This document shows, piece by piece, positions 36,293-44,159 of a stretch of DNA of 64,000 nt. The translations under genes were made by a program, and so were the position numbers. This DNA is from JAYQKL01 sp049889535 (lineage in GTDB: Bacteria; Pseudomonadota; Alphaproteobacteria; RS24): contig JBMHDF010000013.1 of assembly GCA_049889535.1 (NCBI GenBank), forward strand, positions 1-64,000, given 5' to 3'. The stretch's first letter is position 1. The number at the start of each line of letters is the position of its first letter. The notes under the pieces are model-generated. The model was not told the DNA's origin, did not search any database, and was given only the letters and a program-made list of their open reading frames with translations.

Positions 36293-38236
36293 GTGTCTGA
36301 AGAAGCCATCGACAAATTCAAACGCGCATTGGGTCAAACCATGCGGTCATTGGCTGAGAACAATGAACTCGATGTGACTTTTGGCACTGACCGGCCTTCA
36401 ATCACAGGCAATCGAGCGCGGCTGCCTTTGCCTCCTCGTGATTTGCCTGAACATGAACGCAGCGTAGTGCGCGGCTTTGCTGATAGTTTGGCGCTTAATT
36501 TGGCTCATCATGATGCCGCCCTTGCCGCCCGTCATCGTCCTCAAGATGAGCAAGGGCGCAATATTTATGATGCGTTAGAGCGGGCGCGTTATGAATCTTT
36601 GGGCGCCCAGCGAATGCCCGGATTGGGGGCCAATCTGGTTTCTATGCATGAAGACAGATGCAGCAAAGACGGGTTAGCGGCCAAGAATGATCGCGACACG
36701 GCGCCAATTAGCGAAGCTTTGGGCTTTATCGTGCGCGAGCGTTTGGCTGGCATGGCACCGCCCGATTCAGCAAATGGCACTGTATTGGCTTGGCAGGAGT
36801 GGATTGAAAGCCGGGCTGGAAAATCCCTTGATGCCTTAGCTGAAGTTTTGGACGACCAGGAAGCATTTGCCGAACTTACAAAACAGATTTTATTCGATTT
36901 GGATTTAGCAGGCGACCAAATGGCGTCAGAAAATGACGGCGATGATGGCGATGACCAAGATAGCGATGGCGACCAGTCTGATAATGGCGACAGTGAATCG
37001 GGCGCGGCCGAACAGCCAGAGGGCACCAGCTCGGAGGATATGAGCGAAGCCGGCGACACGCCCGAAGGCGAAGAGCAAACCCTTGCTTTGGATATGGATG
37101 AGGCCGAAATGGACGGCGAGGGTGAAGAGACTGGCGAGGCCATGCAAGCAACGCGGCGTGACCCAAGCGAGGATCGCCAAAAACCGTTTTATAATGTGTT
37201 TACCAAGCGCTTTGATGAAACAGTAGAAGCCACAGATTTATGTGATGCTGAAGAGTTGACGCGTTTACGTGGCTATTTGGACCAGCAATTAAAACAATTG
37301 CAAGGGGTTGTGACACGTTTAGCCAACCGCCTGCAAAGACGCTTGCAGGCCAAGCAAAACAGATCTTGGGATTTCGACCTTGAAGAGGGTTATCTTGATG
37401 CCGCACGGCTATCGCGCGTGGTGATAGACCCCTCAAAACCGCTTTCATTCAAAATGGAACGCGATACAGATTTTCGTGACACGGTTGTGACTTTGTTGAT
37501 TGATAATTCGGGCTCGATGCGCGGACGCCCGATTACAGTAGCCGCTATGTGTGCCGATATTTTGACCCGCACGCTAGAGCGTTGCGGCGTGAAAACTGAG
37601 ATTTTGGGCTTCACCACCCGCGCTTGGAAAGGCGGGCAATCACGCGAAGCTTGGATGACAGCAGGCAAACCAAGTAACCCCGGCCGGTTAAATGATTTGC
37701 GCCACATTATTTATAAGCCTGCCGATATTCCGATGCGCCGCGCGCGGCGTAATCTTGGCCTGATGATGCGCGAAGGGCTGTTAAAAGAAAATATCGATGG
37801 GGAAGCGCTGATATGGGCCTATCAGCGGCTTTTGGCACGACCTGAACAAAGACGCATTCTCATGGTCATTTCAGATGGTGCGCCGGTTGATGACAGCACG
37901 CTTTCGGTCAATCATGGCAATTATTTAGAGCGCCATTTGCGCCAAGTGATTTATGAAATTGAAAATAAATCACCCGTTGAGCTGATTGCGATTGGGATTG
38001 GCCATGATGTGACGCGTTATTACCAGCGTGCCGTCACCATTATTGACGCCGAACAATTGGGCGGTGCGATGACCGAAAAACTGGCTGAATTATTTGATGA
38101 GAATATGACCCCAACACGCATGGGGCGCAGCAATGGTATTTTAACCGAGACTGATATGAAAACACCCGCCGCGGGCAAAGCTGATGAAGCGGGTGGTTCA
38201 CGTAAAGCACATATGGGGTCAGCCCCCGTTCGTTAG
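36293..38236 (+). CDS. cobT: CobT, VWA subunit of aerobic cobaltochelatase
   Basis: 647 residues, GTG start. The N-terminal CobT domain is followed by a very acidic linker (about residues 205-285, mostly Asp, Glu, Gly and Ser) and a C-terminal von Willebrand factor A domain whose metal-ion site is DNSGSMRG (first Asp is residue 404). The acidic linker is usual in CobT and is thought to be flexible. It forms a two-tier hexameric ring with CobS. Stop codon lies within a small repeated palindrome. It converges with rpmB. Confidence 0.94.
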   Translation: MSEEAIDKFKRALGQTMRSLAENNELDVTFGTDRPSITGNRARLPLPPRDLPEHERSVVRGFADSLALNLAHHDAALAARHRPQDEQGRNIYDALERARYESLGAQRMPGLGANLVSMHEDRCSKDGLAAKNDRDTAPISEALGFIVRERLAGMAPPDSANGTVLAWQEWIESRAGKSLDALAEVLDDQEAFAELTKQILFDLDLAGDQMASENDGDDGDDQDSDGDQSDNGDSESGAAEQPEGTSSEDMSEAGDTPEGEEQTLALDMDEAEMDGEGEETGEAMQATRRDPSEDRQKPFYNVFTKRFDETVEATDLCDAEELTRLRGYLDQQLKQLQGVVTRLANRLQRRLQAKQNRSWDFDLEEGYLDAARLSRVVIDPSKPLSFKMERDTDFRDTVVTLLIDNSGSMRGRPITVAAMCADILTRTLERCGVKTEILGFTTRAWKGGQSREAWMTAGKPSNPGRLNDLRHIIYKPADIPMRRARRNLGLMMREGLLKENIDGEALIWAYQRLLARPEQRRILMVISDGAPVDDSTLSVNHGNYLERHLRQVIYEIENKSPVELIAIGIGHDVTRYYQRAVTIIDAEQLGGAMTEKLAELFDENMTPTRMGRSNGILTETDMKTPAAGKADEAGGSRKAHMGSAPVR

Positions 38237-38263
38237 AACATAGGATAATGTTCGTTAGAACAT
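38228..38263. repeat. Twofold repeat of a small palindrome at the cobT stop
   Basis: GTTCGTTAGAACAT occurs twice with a 22-base period (38228-38241 and 38250-38263). Each copy is itself a hairpin, GTTC-GTTA-GAAC; the second extends to a 16-base palindrome, ATGTTC-GTTA-GAACAT. The first copy contains the TAG stop of cobT. On the plus strand AGTTTTTTAA follows, so the pair may serve as a weak terminator between the converging cobT and rpmB. Confidence 0.6.
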
Positions 38264-38276
38264 GTGTTGAAGTTTT

Positions 38277-38555
38277 TTAAGAAACTGCGGCGATTTGTTT
38301 TTTCAAACGACGGGCATTACTTGAGAGTTGAGCGTCTTTAGCTTTAAGAAGATAAGCATCAATCCCACCGACATGCTCGACCGAGCGCAGCGCACTTGCC
38401 GTGATACGGAATTTCAAAGCTTTACCGAGTTTTTCACTTGGCAGGCTGACATTTTGCAGATTTGGCAAGAAACGACGGCGTGTCTTGTTAATCGCATGGG
38501 ATACATTATTACCACTCATCACGGACTTGCCGGTCAGTTCGCATACGCGGGACAT
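38277..38555 (-). CDS. rpmB: 50S ribosomal protein L28
   Basis: 92 residues: begins MSRVCELTGKSVMSGNNVSH, continues KTRRRFLPNLQNVSL and ends with a basic helix. The second of two close ATG codons was chosen because the AAAGGAG ribosome site abuts the first. The gene lies at the end of the conserved cobS-cobT-rpmB order on the opposite strand. Confidence 0.97.
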   Translation of the reverse strand: MSRVCELTGKSVMSGNNVSHAINKTRRRFLPNLQNVSLPSEKLGKALKFRITASALRSVEHVGGIDAYLLKAKDAQLSSNARRLKKQIAAVS

Positions 38556-38736
38556 GGTCATCTCCTTTTGGGCGATTGCCCATCATCTAGTAATCTCAAA
38601 TTCTTTTCAAAACATATACCGCTATGCGGCATGTAAGTTGAGGCTTTATAAGGGGAACAGCCACAAGCGTCAAGCCTTTAGATGGTTTTTGCGTTAGGAT
38701 TTCCAGCTCATTGACCGATTACAAGATAAGACAAAA

Positions 38737-38792
38737 AAGAACCATTTGGCGGGGCTTAGGGGAGGGAGGAGGAAAACCGCCAAATGGTTCTT
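38737..38792 (-). terminator. 16-bp perfect inverted repeat followed by T-run on the minus strand
   Basis: AAGAACCATTTGGCGG (38737-38752) and its exact complement (38777-38792) enclose a 24-base purine-rich loop. Read on the minus strand the stem ends in GGTTCTTTTTTGTC, which has the form of an intrinsic terminator, although the loop is large. No recognised gene ends here on that strand. The surrounding gap between rpmB and the helicase gene (38556-39104, about 550 bases) has no protein gene I can support; only a Lys-rich open frame of low credibility and a T-rich tract (39025-39056) are seen. It could end a small RNA or be a relic repeat. Confidence 0.45.
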
Positions 38793-39104
38793 AAACAAGC
38801 CTAAAAGCTCGCTAAAATCAAAATGGCAAAAAACCTGGCAAAAAGCCAAACACAAGATTTCACAAAAATGTGAAGGGCGAGGAAGCAAAAACAGCCTTCA
38901 AAGCAGAAGAAATCCGGTTAACTCTATATGTTGTGGTATTGGGAAAAAACCTTAAAGCCACTATATTTAGGCGTGAACGAATAAGGAAATACTACTAGGG
39001 TAGCGATTCGGACACTCTATGTTCTTATTTTGTCCATTCTTTTTTTGTTCTTGTTATGTATATGTTGCACCCCATAGCTAGTAGGGGCATGGTAAGGAAT
39101 GCAT

Positions 39105-41888
39105 ATGAGTGATTCTGAACAGGATATAACCCAACCCTTATTGGCTGTGCTTGGGCCAACCAATACGGGCAAGACGCATTTGGCGATTGAGCGCATGCTG
39201 GGCTATGAAACTGGCATGATCGGCCTGCCACTGCGCCTACTCGCGCGTGAGGTTTATGACCGCGTGGCGAAAAATATTGGTGCGGGGCAAGTGGCCTTGG
39301 TCACGGGTGAAGAAAAAATCATTCCCAAACAGGCGCGCTATTTCATTTGCACCATTGAAGCCATGCCGCTTAGCCGCTCAGTCGATTTTATGGCAATTGA
39401 CGAAGTGCAGCTATGTGCGGATCCAGAACGCGGTTACATTTTTACTGACCGTTTATTGCATGCGCGCGGGCGACAACAAACCATGTTGCTGGGTGCCGCG
39501 ACAATGCAAAACCTGATTAAAACACTTTTGCCCAAAGCGCATATCATCACCCGCCCCCGATTTTCAAAACTTAGCTATGCTGGGTCTAAAAAAATTTCAC
39601 GCCTGCCACGCCGCTCCGCCATTGCGGCTTTTTCGGCTGATAATGTTTATGCCATTGCTCAACTTATCCGCGAGCAAAAAGGCGGGGCGGCGGTGGTCAT
39701 GGGTGCGCTTAGCCCGCGCACGCGCAATGCGCAAGTTGCCATGTATCAATCGGGCGAGGTCGATTATTTGGTTGCCACTGATGCCATTGGTATGGGGCTG
39801 AATATGGATGTTGAACATGTGGCATTTGCCCAGACCCGAAAATTTGACGGGCGCACACATCGCGCCCTCATGCCCGATGAGCTTGCCCAAATTGCGGGGC
39901 GCGCAGGGCGACATATTCAAGATGGTACATTTGGCGTGACCGGCGATGTGGCCGAATTTGATGAGAGTGTGATTGAGCAAATTGAAAATCATGACTTTGA
40001 TGCGCTCAAAACGATTATGTGGCGCAACCCAAATCTTGATTTTACCAATCTGGCATCCCTGAAATTATCACTTGAGGCGCCCTCACCGCGCAAAGGCCTT
40101 GTGCGCGCGCCGATTGCTGATGACCTGCAAGCCTTAACCTTGATGAGCCATGATCCAGCTTTGGTGGATCGTGTGAGCAGTGAAAGTCGTTTGCGGCTTT
40201 TATGGGAGGTTGCCCAAACGCCGGATTATCGCAAAACAATGGCCAGCGAACACGCTGCCTTGCTTGGTGAAATTTTTATGTTTCTGACTGGCCCAGAAGA
40301 GGGCCTGCCAACTGATTGGCTGGATGAAAGAATTAAACGTTGCGATAATGTAAAAGGCGATTTAGACACACTTGCGGCGCGGCTAGCTCATATTCGAACC
40401 TGGACTTATATCAGTCAAAAAAATAATTGGGTGCGCGACCCAGGCCATTGGCAAAATCGCGCGCGCCATGTAGAAGACAAATTATCTGATGCCTTGCATG
40501 AGGGGTTAATGAAACAGTTTGTTGATAAAAAATCATCGGCTTTGATGCGCCGCCTGCAAGGGCGCGAAGATGCTGATGCGCATGTGGATTTGCTGGGTGA
40601 TGTTTATGTTGAGGGGGAGTATGCTGGCCATATTGCTGGCCTGCGGTTTCAACGCGACCCGCGATTAGCCCAAACCCCTGCCCGCGCCATTCGCGCCGCA
40701 TTGGACAAAACCACTGGCGCTTATTTGCGCACGCAAGCTGAAACCATTGCCAAATCGCCTGACGAGTGTTTTAGCCTGAGCGCGACTGGCGACATTATTT
40801 GGACACCCACCACATTGCCTAACGCGCAAGAGGATACGGAAAACCAAACCGCGCCAATGCCAAAAGGCCGGCTGGCGGTGGTGGGTAAAATTCGAATTGA
40901 GCAAGATTGGCTCAAACCCGTTGCGCTGCTTTTGGCAGATGAGGCGCTTAATGGCGCGCCACGCCAACAGGCAGAAGCGCGGATTACCCAATGGGCGCGC
41001 GCACATGTGCAACAGGTCTTAGCGCCTTTACAGAATCTCAAACAGGCCACAGATTTATCGGGCCTTGCACGCGGCCTAGCGTTTCAACTTGTTGAGCATG
41101 GCGGTAAAATTGCGCGTGCTGAAATACAAGATATTTTATCGCAGCTTGACCAGCCAGCCCGTGGGAGCTTGCGTAAATATGGTGTGCGCTTTGGCGCCTA
41201 TCATGTATTTATGCCGCATCTTTTAAAACCAGTGCCTGCGCGCAGGCTCGCCCTTTTTTGGAGCCTATCGCAAGCGCGCGACGCCGTGCAGGATTTAAGC
41301 GCAGCGCCTGTCGAGAGTTTAACATCGGATAAACGACAAAATGCTTTGCCAGATGGCTTTTATGACGCGTTGGGTTTCATGCCGCTTGGCCAGCGCATTG
41401 TGCGCCTTGATATGCTGGAGAGATTGGCAGATGTTATTCGCACAACACAAGAGCAAACTGGCCGACAAAAAGCCTTTCAAACCAATCCGGATATGATGTC
41501 CTTATTAGGGTGCAGTGATGAGGAGCTTGCTGAAGTATTAATTAAACTTGGTTATCAAAAGCTCAAATCGCCACCACCTGCGCCAGCGCAACCCGCACTG
41601 CCAGCCGCGACAGACACCACAGCCAATGAAGAAACTACCAAAGAACCAACACCAGAGATTTGGTGGCGATGGGGCGGCGCAAAACGGCGCAAACCAAATA
41701 CCAAATCATCTAAAAAACCCCATAAAAGCAATCATGTGAAAAACCAAACCAAGCCTATGAAAAAAACTGAGAACGCGCGCGCGGCACAACAAAAAGCAAA
41801 ACAAAAAAACAAGCCAATAGATCCTGACTCTCCTTTTGCATCGCTTGCAGCGCTTAAAACAAATCCCACAGCAGAGAAAAATGGCTGA
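39105..41888 (+). CDS. SUV3-like DExH-box RNA helicase
   Basis: 927 residues. The N-terminal helicase core is of the mitochondrial Suv3 type: Walker A VLGPTNTGKTHLAIERML, DExH-like DEVQLC, and the C-terminal RecA fold with YLVATDAIGMGLNM and QIAGRAGRH. A SUV3 C-terminal region follows, and the last 100 residues are a Pro/Lys-rich low-complexity tail (PPPAPAQPALPA, KKTENARAAQQKAKQKN) that may bind RNA. Suv3 works in RNA decay in mitochondria; bacterial roles are less clear. The ATG at 39105 has AAGGA six bases upstream; an in-frame ATG two codons earlier is too close to it. Its end overlaps the S4 gene by eight bases. Confidence 0.9.
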   Translation: MSDSEQDITQPLLAVLGPTNTGKTHLAIERMLGYETGMIGLPLRLLAREVYDRVAKNIGAGQVALVTGEEKIIPKQARYFICTIEAMPLSRSVDFMAIDEVQLCADPERGYIFTDRLLHARGRQQTMLLGAATMQNLIKTLLPKAHIITRPRFSKLSYAGSKKISRLPRRSAIAAFSADNVYAIAQLIREQKGGAAVVMGALSPRTRNAQVAMYQSGEVDYLVATDAIGMGLNMDVEHVAFAQTRKFDGRTHRALMPDELAQIAGRAGRHIQDGTFGVTGDVAEFDESVIEQIENHDFDALKTIMWRNPNLDFTNLASLKLSLEAPSPRKGLVRAPIADDLQALTLMSHDPALVDRVSSESRLRLLWEVAQTPDYRKTMASEHAALLGEIFMFLTGPEEGLPTDWLDERIKRCDNVKGDLDTLAARLAHIRTWTYISQKNNWVRDPGHWQNRARHVEDKLSDALHEGLMKQFVDKKSSALMRRLQGREDADAHVDLLGDVYVEGEYAGHIAGLRFQRDPRLAQTPARAIRAALDKTTGAYLRTQAETIAKSPDECFSLSATGDIIWTPTTLPNAQEDTENQTAPMPKGRLAVVGKIRIEQDWLKPVALLLADEALNGAPRQQAEARITQWARAHVQQVLAPLQNLKQATDLSGLARGLAFQLVEHGGKIARAEIQDILSQLDQPARGSLRKYGVRFGAYHVFMPHLLKPVPARRLALFWSLSQARDAVQDLSAAPVESLTSDKRQNALPDGFYDALGFMPLGQRIVRLDMLERLADVIRTTQEQTGRQKAFQTNPDMMSLLGCSDEELAEVLIKLGYQKLKSPPPAPAQPALPAATDTTANEETTKEPTPEIWWRWGGAKRRKPNTKSSKKPHKSNHVKNQTKPMKKTENARAAQQKAKQKNKPIDPDSPFASLAALKTNPTAEKNG

Positions 41889-42267
41889 TTTGCAAAAAAT
41901 TCGAATTGATAAATGGTTGTGGTATGCACGGTTTTTTAAAACCCGAACTTTAGCAACCAGTCTGGCTGGACAAGGGCGTATTCGGGTCAATGGTGATAAA
42001 ATCAGCAAAGCGAGCACCACTGTCAAAACCGGCGATGTGCTGACTTTCCCGAAAGATAATCATATTCGTGTCATTGAAATTTTGGCCTTAGGCACGCGTC
42101 GTGGACCCGCTAGTGAAGCGCAAAGCTTGTATTTAGATTTACAGCCCCCCGCGCCTGCTGAGAACTCAAAAAACCCTGCCAGCCTCTCTAATTTTACGCG
42201 CGTGCGCGGGAGCGGTCGCCCAACCAAACGCGACCGCCGCAAGCTCGATGATTTGCGCAAATCATAA
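41881..42267 (+). CDS. S4-domain RNA-binding protein, Hsp15-like
   Basis: 128 residues. The S4 fold is clear: KIRIDKWLWYARFFKTRTLA, then GRIRVNGDKISKASTTVKTGD. Hsp15 (HslR) of E. coli rescues stalled 50S subunits carrying nascent chains; this one shares size and layout, with a basic C-terminal tail (RGSGRPTKRDRRKLDDLRKS). It starts within the last codons of the helicase gene (ATGGCTGA), so the two are coupled. Confidence 0.92.
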   Translation: MADLQKIRIDKWLWYARFFKTRTLATSLAGQGRIRVNGDKISKASTTVKTGDVLTFPKDNHIRVIEILALGTRRGPASEAQSLYLDLQPPAPAENSKNPASLSNFTRVRGSGRPTKRDRRKLDDLRKS

Positions 42268-42317
42268 AACGCCAAGAAAAGCTTGCCGAAAATGGTGAGA
42301 TAAACTAAATCAAGCTC

Positions 42318-42776
42318 ATGCTCAAGAAACTCAAAACATTATTTCAAGCTGACACCCCAAGTCAGGCAGGATTAACAGATATTAATCCGATACATTTCGC
42401 GGGCGCGGCTTTGCTGGTGCATGCCGCGCGGCTTGACGGTGATTTTAGCGCCCCCGAACAGGCCGCATTGATGAAAATTATGGAAGCCGATTTTGACCTG
42501 GACACGCAGACGCGACAGGAATTGTTGGATTTAGCAAAATCGGAAGAAACCGCCGCTGCAGACCTGTATCGTTGGACAAATGTAATCAATGAAAACATGC
42601 AGCCCGATGAAAAAATCAGCATTATTGAGCAATTATGGCAGATAATTCTTGCCGACCATGAAATTGATGATTATGAAGCTAACTTGATGAGACGCGTTTC
42701 AGGGCTTATACACGTTCCAGACCGAGAAACAGGTCTGGCGCGCCAGCGCGTTGAAGCTGCATTGCAAGGAAATTAA
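42318..42776 (+). CDS. TerB-like acidic protein
   Basis: 152 residues, helical and acidic, with the TerB-family pattern: ALLVHAARLDGDFSAPEQAAL and later LWQIILADHEIDDYEANLMRRVS. TerB members bind metal or calcium through repeated acidic motifs. They occur in many bacteria, mostly without tellurite resistance, so the name is only structural. It lies between the S4 gene and fdxA with one base to fdxA. Confidence 0.85.
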   Translation: MLKKLKTLFQADTPSQAGLTDINPIHFAGAALLVHAARLDGDFSAPEQAALMKIMEADFDLDTQTRQELLDLAKSEETAAADLYRWTNVINENMQPDEKISIIEQLWQIILADHEIDDYEANLMRRVSGLIHVPDRETGLARQRVEAALQGN

Positions 42777-42777
42777 C

Positions 42778-43116
42778 ATGACTTATATCGTCACAGATGC
42801 CTGTATCAAATGTAAATACACAGATTGTGTTGAAGTTTGCCCCGTTGATTGTTTTTACGAAGGCGAAAACATGCTGGTGATTCACCCTGATGAGTGTATT
42901 GATTGTGGTGTTTGCGAACCAGAATGCCCAGCAGAAGCAATTAAAGCGGACACAGAAGAGGGCTTGGATAAATGGCTCGAGGTCAACACAAAATTTGCTG
43001 ATATTTGGCCTAACATCACATTGAAAAAAGATGCCCCTGCCGATGCTGATGATTATCTTGGCAAAGAGGGCAAATATGAAGCCCATTTTAGCGAAGCACC
43101 AGGCGAGGGTGACTGA
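42778..43116 (+). CDS. fdxA: 7Fe ferredoxin, FdxA
   Basis: 112 residues. The N-terminus TYIVTDACIKCKYTDCVEVC binds one 3Fe-4S and the CIDCGVCEPECP block one 4Fe-4S cluster. The remainder is the acidic C-terminal extension found in alphaproteobacterial FdxA. A soluble electron carrier. Conserved neighbours are an S4 protein before and carD after. Confidence 0.97.
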   Translation: MTYIVTDACIKCKYTDCVEVCPVDCFYEGENMLVIHPDECIDCGVCEPECPAEAIKADTEEGLDKWLEVNTKFADIWPNITLKKDAPADADDYLGKEGKYEAHFSEAPGEGD

Positions 43117-43175
43117 TTAAACCCACCTTGTTGCCCCATTTCTTCACCCGACCCATCCGGCTGGTTTTTATGCCT

Positions 43176-43198
43176 TTTTTGTGATATACTCACAAAAA
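43176..43198. promoter_or_regulatory. Palindrome over the presumed carD promoter
   Basis: TTTTTGTGA (43176-43184) and TCACAAAAA (43190-43198) are perfect nine-base arms around TATAC. The sequence TATACT (43185-43190) has the form of a -10 box, and TGGTTT at 17 bases upstream is a poor -35. A repressor site over the -10, or a promoter element, would explain the arrangement. It ends 16 bases before the carD ATG. Not the N6 spacing expected of a CRP site. Confidence 0.5.
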
Positions 43199-43214
43199 TT
43201 TAAGGAATTTCATC

Positions 43215-44078
43215 ATGGCTACAAAATCTACAAAATCCACTGCGAAAAAAGCACCGGCTAAAAAAACAGCCACTAAAAAACCCGCTGCGAGAAAACCCGC
43301 CGCAAAAAAACCGGCGGCTAAAAAACCGGCGGCTAAAAAAGCGCCAGCTAAAAAACCCGCCGCAAAAAAACCGGCGGCTAAAAAAGCGCCAGCTAAAAAA
43401 CCCGCTGCAAGAAAACCCGCTGCAAGAAAACCCGCTGTAAAAAAACCCGCTGTAAAAAAACCGGCGGCAAAAAAAGCGTCAGCTAAAAAAGCGCCAGCTA
43501 AAAAAGCCGCTTTGAAAAGTCGCACCACAGCGCGCGGCTTTCGGGTCAATGAGTTTATTGTTTACCCAGCGCATGGTGTGGGGCAAATCACTGAAATCGC
43601 CGAGCAAGAAATCGCCAATACTGTGATTGAAATGTATGTGGTTAATTTTGAGAAAGAGAAACTTGTTTTGCGTGTGCCGCTTGAAAAAGCCAAAGAAAAT
43701 GGTATGCGCAAGCTGGCTGATAAAGACATGATGGACGGAACAATGCGCACGCTAAAAGGCCGCGCCCGTATCCGCCGCACCATGTGGAGTCGCCGCGCGC
43801 AGGATTATGAAGCCAAAATTAATTCTGGGAATATTTTGGCGATTGCCGAAGTTGTGCGTGACCTTTATCGAAACGAAACCCAACAAGAACAATCCTATTC
43901 TGAACGCCAACTTTATGAAGCCGCCATTGAGCGCCTTGCACGAGAAGTCGCAGCTGTTGAAAAAACAACAGATGAAGAGGCAAAAGATAGACTCGAGGCC
44001 ATTTTGCATAAAGCGACGAGTAAATCAGCCAAAACAAGCTCTGAAACACCTCCAGAAAGCGACGAAAACGAAGAATAG
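43215..44078 (+). CDS. carD: CarD-family RNA-polymerase-binding protein with histone-H1-like N-terminal tail
   Basis: 287 residues; ordinary CarD/CdnL proteins have about 160-170. Residues 1-107 are almost only Ala, Lys and Pro in five-residue units (KKPAA, KKAPA), like the C-terminal tails of histone H1 or AlgP. Residues 109-275 form the CarD region: VNEFIVYPAHGVGQITEIAEQE begins the Tudor-like RNA-polymerase-interacting domain, and RARIRRTMWSRRAQDYEAKI starts the helical part, which carries the Trp that contacts the promoter bubble. The order is opposite to Myxococcus CarD, whose AT-hook tail is C-terminal. Ribosome site TAAGGA. It follows fdxA and precedes rpoH, the conserved order. Tail length may vary among strains. 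Confidence 0.9.
   Translation: MATKSTKSTAKKAPAKKTATKKPAARKPAAKKPAAKKPAAKKAPAKKPAAKKPAAKKAPAKKPAARKPAARKPAVKKPAVKKPAAKKASAKKAPAKKAALKSRTTARGFRVNEFIVYPAHGVGQITEIAEQEIANTVIEMYVVNFEKEKLVLRVPLEKAKENGMRKLADKDMMDGTMRTLKGRARIRRTMWSRRAQDYEAKINSGNILAIAEVVRDLYRNETQQEQSYSERQLYEAAIERLAREVAAVEKTTDEEAKDRLEAILHKATSKSAKTSSETPPESDENEE
43227..43517. repeat. 15-base-period coding repeat in the carD tail
   Basis: The DNA here consists of about 20 near-identical units built on AAAAAACCCGCCGC and AAAAAAGCGCCAGCT, encoding the five-residue Lys-Ala-Pro units. Unit variants alternate between CCC-GCC and GCG-CCA codons, and two blocks (about 43308-43347 and 43353-43392) are identical over long stretches, which suggests duplication inside the tract. 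The opposite strand also reads as a long open frame, an artefact of the composition. Confidence 0.85.
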
Positions 44079-44159
44079 CCCCCAAAAGGGACAAAATTTA
44101 ACGCGTTTCTATTAAACCAGTCCGCCATTCGCTCCGTATATATTTATAAGGAGTAATTC

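Noticed and set aside
38820..38900. 4.5S (SRP) RNA or other known structural RNA in the rpmB-helicase gap
   Set aside because: The diagnostic GGAAGCAGCC-type loop and partner sequences are absent.
38746..38955. Lys-rich open frame of 69 codons between rpmB and the helicase gene
   Set aside because: It starts inside the inverted repeat, has no ribosome site and has unnatural composition caused by A-rich DNA.
43176..43198. CRP/FNR-type binding site
   Set aside because: The arms TGTGA and TCACA fit, but the spacer is five bases instead of six, and no CRP gene or second site supports it.
43190..43549. Long open frame on the minus strand with Ala/Phe/Gly repeats
   Set aside because: It is the antisense of the Lys/Ala repeat of carD, which by composition stays open in that frame. 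No ribosome site or family resemblance.
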